Shown here one piece after another: positions 33,592 to 42,588 of a DNA stretch of 64,000 nucleotides. The stretch lies in the NCBI RefSeq assembly GCF_023806485.1, contig NZ_JAMSLR010000002.1:343783-407782 (forward strand), given 5' to 3'. Source of the stretch: Thermalbibacter longus (GTDB lineage: Bacteria; Chloroflexota; Chloroflexia; Thermomicrobiales; Thermomicrobiaceae). The notes under the pieces were generated by a model. That model saw nothing but the letters and a program-made list of their open reading frames with translations, had not been told where the DNA came from and did not search any database. How positions within the stretch are numbered: the first letter of the stretch is position 1; every line of letters begins with the position of its first letter. The position numbers and the translations under genes are program-made.

Positions 33592-33618
33592 GCCAGGGAT
33601 GGAGAGCATTCCCCTGGC
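33592..33618 (+). terminator. Weak hairpin after the zinc-ribbon gene
   Basis: Arms GCCAGGG and CCCTGGC with a 13-base loop, 20 bases after the stop codon and before the convergent nadK gene. No U-run, so this is tentative. Confidence 0.3.
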
Positions 33619-33687
33619 TGGCTTCGGAATCCTTCCCCGCTCAGGGCAGTGACTGTTTACCGGCGCGTGCTGCGCGCTGGCGAGTCG

Positions 33688-34548
33688 TCACCGGCGGGAC
33701 GCCCCCTGAGCTGGCGGGCGGCGCGCGGGGCGGGTTGGCCGGGCATCTGGCCGGATCTGGAAGTTGAACTTGCTGCGGAACGCTTCGTAGAAGTTCATCT
33801 CCGGCAGCAGCACGAGCCGGAATCGATGACTCCCACGTCGAACCTGGACGAGATCGCCCGCCCGCAGATCGAGGTGAGGCACGCCATCGATGATTAAGCG
33901 CGCCTCTCGCTCGCTGGCGACGACCTGCTCGATCAGCGCCTCCTCAGATACCACGAGCGTGGTGCGGATCGGCGAGTGCGGGCAGATCGGCGTCACAGCG
34001 AATCCCCTCACGCCGGCACTGAGCACTGGCCCCCCGGCGGCCATACAGTAGGCGGTGCTGCCCTGGGGCGTCGCGACGATCATGCCGTCGCCCGGGTAGG
34101 TGTTCACGAATTGCCCATCGATGTACAGCTCGACATCGATCATCTGAAAGCCCGCCCGGATCACCACGTCGTTGATGGCCCAGCCGTCCGCGAGTTGCTG
34201 AGCGCCGCGCCAGACGCTGGCGGCCAGCGTCGGGCTCTCCTGCACCCGGTAGTCGCCGTCGACCAGGCGTTGCAGGGCGGGCTGCCACTCTTCTCGTTCA
34301 ATCATCGCCAGGAAGCCCACGCGGCCAACGTTGATCCCTAGGATCGGCACATCGGGGTAGGCGTGTGCCATGCGCATGATCAAGCCATCGCCACCGATGG
34401 TCACGAGCACCGATGCGGCCGACGGATCCCGCTGCAGCGTGCTCTCGTCCAGCGCGGCCGCTCCTCGCTCGGAGAGCCAGCCGGCGATCTGCTCGGCCAG
34501 CTCGGCGGCCTCGGGTTTGCCGTGCGCGGCGATGATGCCGATCGACAT
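33688..34548 (-). CDS. nadK: NAD kinase
   Basis: A 286-residue NAD(+)/NADH kinase producing NADP(+). Motifs: VTIGGDGLIMRMAHAY (GGDG phosphate loop), GINVGRVGFLA, WAINDVVI (the NE/D motif region), NTYPGDGMIVATPQGSTAY and TPICPHSP. Substitutions relative to the textbook NDVVI context are minor. Of two adjacent ATGs, 34548 is chosen because GAGGAG then has six-base spacing; the one at 34554 would leave none. Convergent with the zinc-ribbon gene and divergent from the aldolase. Confidence 0.94.
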   Translation of the reverse strand: MSIGIIAAHGKPEAAELAEQIAGWLSERGAAALDESTLQRDPSAASVLVTIGGDGLIMRMAHAYPDVPILGINVGRVGFLAMIEREEWQPALQRLVDGDYRVQESPTLAASVWRGAQQLADGWAINDVVIRAGFQMIDVELYIDGQFVNTYPGDGMIVATPQGSTAYCMAAGGPVLSAGVRGFAVTPICPHSPIRTTLVVSEEALIEQVVASEREARLIIDGVPHLDLRAGDLVQVRRGSHRFRLVLLPEMNFYEAFRSKFNFQIRPDARPTRPARRPPAQGASRR

Positions 34549-34747
34549 GCTCATCTCCTCACCGCCAACGCGACCGCTGGGTGGGCGTCTGTCAGAGTGT
34601 CATCCCGGCCGGTACACTTGCAGTAGACGCGCCCGCGAGTCGCCCCACGCCACCGGTTGCGCGCCGGATGGCCGCTAGAATGGTACCCGAGAGCACCCCA
34701 GCGCGGGCGCCGCTCGCCGGATCGGTCGATAGCGAAAAGGGGCACAC

Positions 34748-35386
34748 ATGCACTGGATCGACGAGACAGGTCTCATCGCTGTCATCCGCCTCGACGACCT
34801 CGGCCCGGCCGTCGAGCTCGCCGAGGCGCTGCTGGAGGGCGGCGTTCGGGTCATGGAGTTCACCTACACGAACCGCGAGGCTGGCAAAGCCATCGAGCGT
34901 GTCCGGCAGGAACTCGGCACTCACTGCCACGTCGGCGCCGGCACCGTGCTGGACGCTGAGACCGCTCGCCAGGCCATGCTCGCCGGGGCGGAGTTCATCG
35001 TCACGCCGACGCTGCGTCTAGAGACGATCGAAATCTGCCGGCGCTACGGGGTGACCAGCCTCATCGGCGCGTTCACGCCGACCGAGATCCTGACTGCCTG
35101 GGAGCACGGAGCCGACTACATCAAGGTGAACCCGGCCAGCCTGGCCGGTCCGGCCTACTTCAAAGACGTGCTGGCTCCCCTGCCTCAGGTCAAGCTGATC
35201 CCCTCGGGCGGGGTCACGCTCGAGACCGGGCCGGAGTTCATCCGGGCAGGCGCGGTGGCACTGGCAGTCGGCGGTAACCTGATCGACAAGCATGCGGTCC
35301 AGCGTCGCGACTGGGCCGCGATCACCGCGCGGGCGCGCGCCTTCGTCGACATGGTCGCGGCCGCGCGAGGAGCGCTGCGGGCGTGA
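34748..35386 (+). CDS. eda: KDPG/KHG aldolase family protein
   Basis: A 212-residue class I aldolase cleaving 2-keto-3-deoxy-6-phosphogluconate (or related 2-keto-acids) to pyruvate and an aldehyde. Motifs: GLIAVIRLDDLGPAVELAEA, GGVRVMEFTYTN (catalytic Glu), HVGAGTVLDAETARQAMLAG, FIVTPTLRLET, the Schiff-base lysine in DYIKVNPAS, and the phosphate-site IPSGGVTLET. No gluconate or uronate pathway gene is adjacent; recO starts inside its last codons, so translation is coupled to a repair gene. Confidence 0.88.
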   Translation: MHWIDETGLIAVIRLDDLGPAVELAEALLEGGVRVMEFTYTNREAGKAIERVRQELGTHCHVGAGTVLDAETARQAMLAGAEFIVTPTLRLETIEICRRYGVTSLIGAFTPTEILTAWEHGADYIKVNPASLAGPAYFKDVLAPLPQVKLIPSGGVTLETGPEFIRAGAVALAVGGNLIDKHAVQRRDWAAITARARAFVDMVAAARGALRA

Positions 35387-36231
35387 CGTCGGTCGACTCA
35401 GCCGGTCCAGTACGGAGCGATGCGCTGGCCTCTAACCAGGAGAGCCGCATCCGGCTGTACCGCGTGGAGGCGGTCGTCTTGCGCCGGTGGGATCTCGGTG
35501 AAGCTGACCGCATCCTCAACCTGTACACGCGGCAACGCGGCAAGCTGAGGGCCGTCGCCAAAGGCGTTCGGCGTCCGACCAGCCGGCTGGCCGGCCATCT
35601 AGAGCTGTTCGCGCACAGCAACGTGTTGATCGCGCGCGGCCGGGATCTCGAGATCGTGAGCCAGGCCGAACTGATCGAGCCCTTCCGAGACCTGCGGCGG
35701 GACGAGCGGAGGATCGGCCTGGCCGGGTACGTTGCCGACTTGCTCGATGCCCTCACCAGCGAGGACGATCCCCAGCCGCTCGTCTTCGAGCTCCTGACCG
35801 AGACGCTTCGCGGCATCGCGAGCCAGCCGGATCCCTTCTTCGTCGTCCGGCGCTACGAGCTGCGCCTGCTCGGCGCGCTGGGATACCAGCCGGAGCTGTA
35901 TCGCTGCGTGGTCTGTGGGCGGCCACTGGAGCCAGTGACGAACGCGTTCGCTCCGCAGCTCGGCGGGGTCGCCTGCCCGCCGTGCGCGGCGCGCGACCCG
36001 GCGGCCGTACCGCTGCCCGTTGGCGCGGTAAAGGCACTGCGCCTCCTCGCAGGCGAGCGCTGGGCGACGGTGCTGGAGCGCCGGACGGGGCCAGAGCTGC
36101 GGAGCGCGGTCGAGTCGGCGCTCTACGCCTACACCCGGCACATCCTGGGCCGTGAGCTGGCATCTCGCGCAGTGCTCGACCAGCTCCAACTGGCTGGCTC
36201 TTGGAGCGCCGGGTCGCCTTCACCAAGGTAG
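35383..36231 (+). CDS. recO: DNA repair protein RecO
   Basis: A 282-residue RecO. The N-terminal OB fold has VVLRRWDLGEADRILNLYTR and GKLRAVAKGVRRPTSRL; the helical C-domain has FVVRRYELRLLGALGYQPEL and a CxxC...CxxC zinc site (CVVCGRPLEP, CPPCAARD). It anneals complementary strands and with RecR loads RecA. The GTG start overlaps the aldolase stop by four bases. A ~25-residue N-terminal extension precedes the OB fold. Confidence 0.9.
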   Translation: MTSVDSAGPVRSDALASNQESRIRLYRVEAVVLRRWDLGEADRILNLYTRQRGKLRAVAKGVRRPTSRLAGHLELFAHSNVLIARGRDLEIVSQAELIEPFRDLRRDERRIGLAGYVADLLDALTSEDDPQPLVFELLTETLRGIASQPDPFFVVRRYELRLLGALGYQPELYRCVVCGRPLEPVTNAFAPQLGGVACPPCAARDPAAVPLPVGAVKALRLLAGERWATVLERRTGPELRSAVESALYAYTRHILGRELASRAVLDQLQLAGSWSAGSPSPR

Positions 36232-36240
36232 GTCTCGTCG

Positions 36241-37107
36241 ATGAAGGCAGGAATTGCCCAGAATGAGGCGGCGCGGCGGCTAGCGTCGCTGTGCGCCGGG
36301 GCAGGAGTGCAGCCGCGCGTGGCGGTGATCGCCGGCTCGGGACTCGGTGCCCTGGCGGAGCGGGTCGAGGTGGCCCGGCGCGAGGAGATGGACCGCGTCC
36401 TCGGGGTCGCCGCTCCGCCGGTGGGCGGACACGCGCGTGAGCTCCTGCTCGGCTCCTGGGCTGGGGTGCCCGTCCTGCTCTTCCTCGGGCGCTATCACCT
36501 CTACCAGGGGCTCTCCGCCGCCGAGGTGGCGACGCCAGTAGCGGCGCTGGCTGGGAGCACCGTGCGCGCGCTGGTGGTGACCAACGCCGCAGGCGGCATC
36601 GACGAGCGCCTGCAGCCAGGCGACCTGATGCTGATCGCCGATCACCTGTTCCTGCCCGGCCTGGCCGGCCAGAGCCCGTTGATCCGCCCGTCTTCGCAGG
36701 CCGGGATCGAATTCGTCCCCATGCGGGATGCCTACGACCCGGAGTTGCGGGCGCTGGCCCGGCAGGTCGCCAGCGAGCTCGGCCTGCCGATGCGCGAGGG
36801 CGTCTACGCGATGGTCGCCGGCCCGTCCTACGAGACCTCAGCCGAGCTGCGGATGCTGCGCCTGCTCGGCGCCCAGGCGGTGGGGATGTCGACCGCGCCG
36901 GAAGTGGTGATGGCCCGGGCCCTGGGGATCAGGGTGCTGGGCATCTCGGTCATCACCAACCGCGCGGTGCCGGAGGAGACCAAGGCCCCCTCGCACGAAG
37001 AAGTCCTGGAGGCCGGGAGGCGCGCCGGCCCGCTCCTGGCCCGCCTGATCGAGCAGCTCCTGCCGGGCCTGGTCGAGAGCACTACTGCCCGTGATACGCT
37101 TCGTTGA
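36241..37107 (+). CDS. Purine nucleoside phosphorylase
   Basis: A 288-residue trimeric-type PNP that phosphorolyses inosine/guanosine for purine salvage. Motifs: AVIAGSGLGALAERV, GGHARELLLGSWAGVPVLLF, GRYHLYQGLSAAEVATPV, VTNAAGGIDERLQPGDLMLI, and the base-binding YAMVAGPSYETSAELRMLR with MSTAPEVVMAR and VITNRA. Ten bases separate it from recO and a hairpin follows it, so it closes this transcription unit. Confidence 0.93.
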   Translation: MKAGIAQNEAARRLASLCAGAGVQPRVAVIAGSGLGALAERVEVARREEMDRVLGVAAPPVGGHARELLLGSWAGVPVLLFLGRYHLYQGLSAAEVATPVAALAGSTVRALVVTNAAGGIDERLQPGDLMLIADHLFLPGLAGQSPLIRPSSQAGIEFVPMRDAYDPELRALARQVASELGLPMREGVYAMVAGPSYETSAELRMLRLLGAQAVGMSTAPEVVMARALGIRVLGISVITNRAVPEETKAPSHEEVLEAGRRAGPLLARLIEQLLPGLVESTTARDTLR

Positions 37108-37122
37108 GGCGAACGGTCTCGC

Positions 37123-37150
37123 GGCGGCCACGGTGACCGTAATGGCCGCC
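37123..37150 (+). terminator. Hairpin after the purine nucleoside phosphorylase gene
   Basis: Arms GGCGGCCA and TGGCCGCC, with an additional ACGGT/ACCGT pairing inside, make a long GC-rich hairpin 16 bases after the stop. No U-run follows. It separates the upstream operon from the selenoprotein gene at 37186. Confidence 0.45.
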
Positions 37151-37185
37151 AGCCTGGTGCCGTAGACCTGGGGGAGGCGGCCCCG

Positions 37186-37581
37186 ATGCGTGACCACTCG
37201 GCCGTGCGACGGAGATCATGGGCACGACCACTCGGGGTGGCCATCGCCCTGCTGGCCATTCTGCTGGCCGCCGGCGTGCTCGGCCGGAGCGGACTCATCG
37301 AGCGCGGTTCGAGCCAGGCTCTCGACACGACCGGCACGCCGGTGATCTCCCAGGCGGCCGGGCGAACGCTGGTGCTCGAAGGGATGGGCTTCACCTGATC
37401 CTCGTGCGCGGCCACGGTCGCGGCCCAGATCCGCACGCTGCCCGGCGTGACCGGTTGCGACGCCGACTTCGGACGCGACCGGCTGCTCGTGCGCTACGAT
37501 CCGGCGGTCGTCAGCCGCGACCAGCTCCTCGAGGCGGTCGCGGAGCTGGGCTACCGGCCACGCGTCGTGCGGGAGCCCTAG
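37186..37581 (+). CDS. Putative selenoprotein: membrane-anchored heavy-metal-associated (HMA/MerP-like) protein with UxxC
   Basis: Read through an in-frame TGA (37396-37398) the gene codes for 131 residues. An N-terminal transmembrane anchor (GVAIALLAILLAAGVLG) is followed by a complete ferredoxin-like HMA domain: LVLEGMGFT, then Sec71-S-S-C in place of the CxxC metal site, AATVAAQIRTLPGVTGC, LLVRYDPAVVSRDQLLEAV, ELGYRPRV. Without readthrough the protein stops exactly at the first metal-site residue, which makes a chance stop unlikely. GGGGGAGG precedes the ATG. A 16-base hairpin starts 8 bases after the TGA. Its real stop and that of the convergent gene share one CTAG. The ligand could be copper or mercury, or the domain could be redox-active. 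Confidence 0.8.
37407..37422 (+). promoter_or_regulatory. Candidate bacterial SECIS hairpin
   Basis: CGCGGC pairs with GUCGCG (one G-U pair) around the loop CACG, starting 8 bases after the UGA, in the position expected for a SelB-binding bSECIS. GC-rich DNA makes hairpins common, so this is supporting, not decisive. Confidence 0.4.
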
Positions 37582-38432
37582 CTTGACGCTTCCCGCCAGG
37601 CGCGCAGGCTCCCGCGCAGTAGCTCGCTGGCCGAGCGCAGCGTCGTTTCCCCGCCCTCGCCCTCCGCGTAGACCGAGACCAGGCCAACGGCCCGCACCTT
37701 GCCCGTCTCTACGACGGCCTTGATCGCCGCGAGCGTCTGGTCGAGGCCCGGCCCGTCCGGCTCGCGGGTGCGGTGAGTCGGCACCAGCGTCGCGTCGAGC
37801 ACGTCGGCATCCACGTGCAGATAGATGAGGTCGGTCTTCGCGGCCAGCCGGCGCGCGGCCGCGGCGACCTGATCGCGCTCGATCGGCACGACGGTGATGC
37901 CCGTCCAGCGGATGAGCCGCTCTTCGTCCGGATCCAGGTTGCGGACGTCGACCATGACGATGCGGTCGGTCGGGAGCGGGACGAGCTGTTGCGACCCCTC
38001 GCGCCACTCGGGATAGCAGAGCCCAGCGCTCACTGCCACCGGCATGCCGCCGAGCATCCCGCTGAGCGTCGTCTGTGGGGTGTTGAAGTCGCCGTGGGCG
38101 TCGAACCACACGAGCCCGATGCGGGCCGCCGGGCCGAAGGCCTGCTGCAGCCCGCCGAGCACCCCGGGGAGGCAGGTGCAGTTGCCTCCCGTGACCAGCA
38201 CCGGCAGCCCCGCGCGGGCTCCAGCGGCCACGGCGTCGGCGATTCGGCCACCCTGCAGCGCGAGGAACGCGATCGGGTCATCTGGCACCTCCGCTGGCGG
38301 CACGTGTACCGTTCGGATCTCGGGCCGGTCTGCCCCGGCGTCCTCCAGAACGACTTGGCGCAGGCGCTCGACCTCCGGGCTGGGGTGGTCTACCTGGCCG
38401 CGCTGGGCGATCTCCACGACATGCAGGCGCAT
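37578..38432 (-). CDS. Arginase/agmatinase-fold (ureohydrolase) family protein
   Basis: A 284-residue metal-dependent hydrolase of the arginase fold. The binuclear-manganese ligands are visible: GGNCTCLPGVLGGL (in place of the usual GGDHS), VWFDAHGDFNTP (DAHxD), and IYLHVDADVLDA (DxD). The first block carries Asn-Cys-Thr instead of Asp-His-Ser, so the first metal ligand set may differ from true arginases; this pattern is seen in the formiminoglutamase-like and other uncharacterised arms of the family. The ATG at 38432 lies two bases past the peroxiredoxin stop, so it is translated from the same mRNA as the selenoprotein gene. Confidence 0.82.
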   Translation of the reverse strand: MRLHVVEIAQRGQVDHPSPEVERLRQVVLEDAGADRPEIRTVHVPPAEVPDDPIAFLALQGGRIADAVAAGARAGLPVLVTGGNCTCLPGVLGGLQQAFGPAARIGLVWFDAHGDFNTPQTTLSGMLGGMPVAVSAGLCYPEWREGSQQLVPLPTDRIVMVDVRNLDPDEERLIRWTGITVVPIERDQVAAAARRLAAKTDLIYLHVDADVLDATLVPTHRTREPDGPGLDQTLAAIKAVVETGKVRAVGLVSVYAEGEGGETTLRSASELLRGSLRAWREASS

Positions 38433-38433
38433 C

Positions 38434-38913
38434 TCAGGCTCTCCCGGCGAGCTCGCGGAGCCGCCTGACCGCCGCGTCGACATCTGGCAGCTCGCGTGGC
38501 TGAGGCACACGGTCTCGATATGCGATGGTGCCGTCACGGTCGACGATGATGATCGCGCGATCGGGCACGTCGCGGTAGCCGGCCAGCTCGTCGAGCTTGA
38601 CGTCGTAGGCGGCGGTGACCTCCCGGCTCCAGTCGCTCAGCAGCGGGTAGGTGATCCCCCGCTCTCGCGCCCAGGCAGCCAGGGCGAAGTGGCTATCGGC
38701 GCTGATCCCGAAGACCTCGGCGCCGAGCTCGTGGATCTCGTCCAACCTGGCACCCAACTGGGCCAGCTCGTCGCCTCAGCCGCCGGTAAAGGCGAAGTGC
38801 ACGAAGGCGAGCACGGCGACGCGACGCTTCAACACCTCGCTGAGCGTCACCCGCTCGCCGGTGGTGCTCGGCAGCGTGAAGTCGGGCGCTCGCTGTCCGA
38901 CGTCGGCCGGCAT
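38434..38913 (-). CDS. Putative selenoprotein: 1-Cys-type (AhpE-like) peroxiredoxin with Sec at the peroxidatic position
   Basis: A 159-residue peroxiredoxin broken by an in-frame TGA (38776-38778) exactly at the peroxidatic residue: APDFTLPSTTGERVTL, VAVLAFVHFAFTGG-Sec46-GDEL, then GAEVFGISADS, ITYPLLSDWSREVTAAYDV and the conserved Arg in DVPDRAIIIVDRDGTIAYR. AGGAGGG five bases before the ATG at 38913 shows that translation starts upstream of the TGA. No other cysteine exists, so it would act as a one-Sec enzyme reduced by an external thiol. The usual Pro of PxxxTxxC is His39. A hairpin follows the UGA. Followed directly by the arginase-family gene. Confidence 0.85.
38747..38766 (-). promoter_or_regulatory. 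Candidate bacterial SECIS hairpin in the peroxiredoxin mRNA
   Basis: Nine bases after the UGA the mRNA can fold CUGGC/GCCAG plus CC/GG with a bulged U and the 5-base loop AGUUG, which has a G in its first two positions, as bacterial SECIS loops do. The bulge is on the 3' side, unlike E. coli fdhF. Confidence 0.45.
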
Positions 38914-39119
38914 TGAACCCTCCTCATCGCGTCTAGCAGGCCACTCTCCTGGCGCGGTAGTATGGCGGGCCCGGCCAGGATCGGCAAGCGGGGCCGGGCC
39001 GGCAGTGATCTTCGAGCGGGAATGCGCGCGGCCACTCGCCTGTTATCGGAGCCGGGATGGTAGCATACGGCGTGTCGAGCGGCGGTTGCCCAGGGAGAGC
39101 CAGGGAACGAGGAGGGGAC

Positions 39120-40319
39120 GTGCAGCTCTATAACTCGATGACCGGGAAGGTCGAGCCCTTCGCTCCGGCCGACGGCAAGACCGTGCGGATGTACGTCTGC
39201 GGCGTGACCCCGTACGACACGACGCACATGGGTCACGCCATGACCTACCTGACCTTCGACGTCATCAACCGCTTCTGCCAGTACCTCGGCTGGCGCGTCA
39301 AGTACGTGCAGAACGTCACCGACATCGACGACGATATCCTGCGCAAGGCCCGTGAAGTCGGCGAGCCCTGGGATCGCCTCGGCGACCGGTACATCCGCCA
39401 GTTCCAGGAAGACCTCAACGGGTTGAACGTCCTCTTCCCCTCGGTCTACCCGCGGGCGACCGAAGAGATCCCGGTGATCATCGAGATGGTGCAGACGCTG
39501 CTGGATCAGGGCCTGGCCTACGTCCGCGATGGCAACGTCTACTTCCGGGTGGCGAGCGATCCCGACTACGGCCAGCTCTGTCGCTGTAGCCGCGAAGAGA
39601 TGATCGAGCTCTCGGCCGAGCGGGGCGCCGATCCGACCGATCCACGGAAGGAGGACCCGCTCGATTTCATCCTGTGGCAGGCGGCGCAGCCGGGCGAGCC
39701 GACCTGGGACAGCCCCTGGGGGCCTGGCCGGCCGGGCTGGCACATCGAGTGCAGCGCGATGTCGGTCAAGTACCTGGGTCCCCAGCTCGATATCCACGGC
39801 GGGGGGTACGACCTGATCTATCCCCACCACGAGAGCGAGATCGCCCAGTCGGAGGGCGTCACCGGGCACCGGCCGTTCGCTCGCTTCTGGGTCCACGTGG
39901 GCATGGTGGAGTACCAGGGGGCCAAGATGAGCAAGTCGCTGGGCAACCTGGTTCTCGTACGCGACGTCCTGCGGCGACAGAGCGGCGACGCCATCCGGCT
40001 GTACCTCCTAAGCCACCACTACCGCACGCCCTTCGAGTACGAGGATGACGGCCCAGCGCGTTTCGAGCCGCTCGTCGAGCAGCTCCGGCGGGCTGTCGAC
40101 CACCCCGGCGGCTCGGGACAGCCGCTCGATCTCTCCCCGCTGGTCGAGCGCTTCGTGCGGGCGATCGGCGACGATCTCGACACGCCTGGCGCGATCCAGG
40201 TGCTGAGGGAGATGGCCGAGACCACCATCCAGGCGGGCGAGGCCGGGCGCGACCTGACCGCCGCGCGCGAGTCGATCCGGGAAGCCGGTTCCATCCTCGG
40301 GCTGATGGTCACGCGCTGA
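39120..40319 (+). CDS. Short cysteinyl-tRNA synthetase / MshC-like cysteine ligase
   Basis: A 399-residue class I synthetase-like protein activating cysteine. Present: MYVCGVTPYDTTHMGHAMTY (first zinc Cys and HIGH-like motif), VQNVTDIDDDIL, GWHIECSAMS and YPHHESEIAQSE (remaining zinc ligands), and KMSKSLGNL. True CysRS is usually 450-500 residues with an anticodon-binding C-domain; here only ~100 residues follow KMSKS. VCGVTPYDTTHMGHA resembles the mycothiol enzyme MshC more than the CysRS form VCGPTVYD. The GTG at 39120 follows GAGGAGGGG. It could be a compact CysRS or a cysteine:aminosugar ligase; annotation pipelines will call it cysS. Confidence 0.8.
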   Translation: MQLYNSMTGKVEPFAPADGKTVRMYVCGVTPYDTTHMGHAMTYLTFDVINRFCQYLGWRVKYVQNVTDIDDDILRKAREVGEPWDRLGDRYIRQFQEDLNGLNVLFPSVYPRATEEIPVIIEMVQTLLDQGLAYVRDGNVYFRVASDPDYGQLCRCSREEMIELSAERGADPTDPRKEDPLDFILWQAAQPGEPTWDSPWGPGRPGWHIECSAMSVKYLGPQLDIHGGGYDLIYPHHESEIAQSEGVTGHRPFARFWVHVGMVEYQGAKMSKSLGNLVLVRDVLRRQSGDAIRLYLLSHHYRTPFEYEDDGPARFEPLVEQLRRAVDHPGGSGQPLDLSPLVERFVRAIGDDLDTPGAIQVLREMAETTIQAGEAGRDLTAARESIREAGSILGLMVTR

Positions 40320-41954
<1,635 letters not shown>

Positions 41955-42588
41955 CCCGGCGCGAGCGCCCGCCGAACTTCGAGAGGTTCGAGGGAGGGGG
42001 AAGGTTCGCCGCGCGCCGGTGAGCGCGGGGGCTAGGTTCCTCTCCCGCCCGGCACTGGTGAGCCGGTTTCAGCCGGCGCGGCGGCCTGAGCGCGGATGAG
42101 CGGCGAGACCGCCTCGTCATCGCCCGAGCAGCCGCCGAACGACGCGCTGGCTGTGAGGGTCGAGGAACGGCTCGAGCACCATCCCGAAGCCGGCCCGCGA
42201 AGGCGCGAGGGCGTCAACGGGTAGGGGCGACCCCCTGTGGTCGCCCCGTGGTTGCCGCACGTGTGGGGCAGGCACAGGGGCCTGCCCCTACGGGTTGTCG
42301 CCCGGTAGGGGCAACCCCCTGTGGTTCCCGACCCCCCTATGGTCGCCCTACCCCCTGTGGTCGCCCGATTCCCGGGGTCGCCCCGACGATGGGGCAGGCA
42401 CGGGGGCCTGCCCCTACTACCCATGGTGTGCCATCGGCGCTGCCCCGCGTGCTCCGCGCCTGGCGGCGAGCCCGCGCGGGGGTGGCCTGAGCGAGGCGGC
42501 AGACGTTGACGCTCGTCCCTCTCCCTCCTATCCTTTCGGTCGAGACGCGTGTTCTCACGACCGGCACGAGGCTACCCAGGAGTTCGGC
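41955..42588. other. Non-coding gap upstream of the MmeI-type gene
   Basis: A 634-base intergenic stretch between eno and the restriction-modification gene. The right half is filled with the palindromic repeat cluster described separately (42221-42417); the rest shows no gene. An open frame that crosses the repeats in the same phase as the R-M gene is repeat DNA, not protein-coding. Confidence 0.6.
42221..42417. repeat. Cluster of palindromic repeats (GTAGGGGCGACCCC / GGGGCAGGCAC families)
   Basis: Two near-identical copies of GGGGCAGGCACAGGGG followed by CCTGCCCCTAC (42265-42291 and 42391-42417, one base different) and at least three copies of a CCCCTGTGGTCGCC-type unit lie in between, with GTAGGGGCGA at the left end. 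Each unit is largely self-complementary. This is the same family as the palindrome at 2631. It marks the junction between housekeeping DNA and the accessory block. Confidence 0.75.

Noticed and set aside
37186..37398. Treating the frame ending at the TGA at 37396 as a complete 70-residue protein
   Set aside because: It would stop at the first residue of the metal-binding site while the domain continues in frame to 37581.
41955..42060. A tRNA-like stretch with a GGTTCGAG loop near 41988
   Set aside because: No acceptor stem or cloverleaf can be formed around it.
42221..42417. A CRISPR array
   Set aside because: Repeat units are palindromic, unequal in length and directly abutting, without unique spacers of constant size.
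42295..42588. An in-frame upstream extension of the MmeI-type gene
   Set aside because: It translates palindromic repeat DNA (repeating Trp/Pro/Tyr motifs) and has no ribosome-binding site; the GTG at 42589 has AGGAG and gives MmeI-like numbering of the active site.
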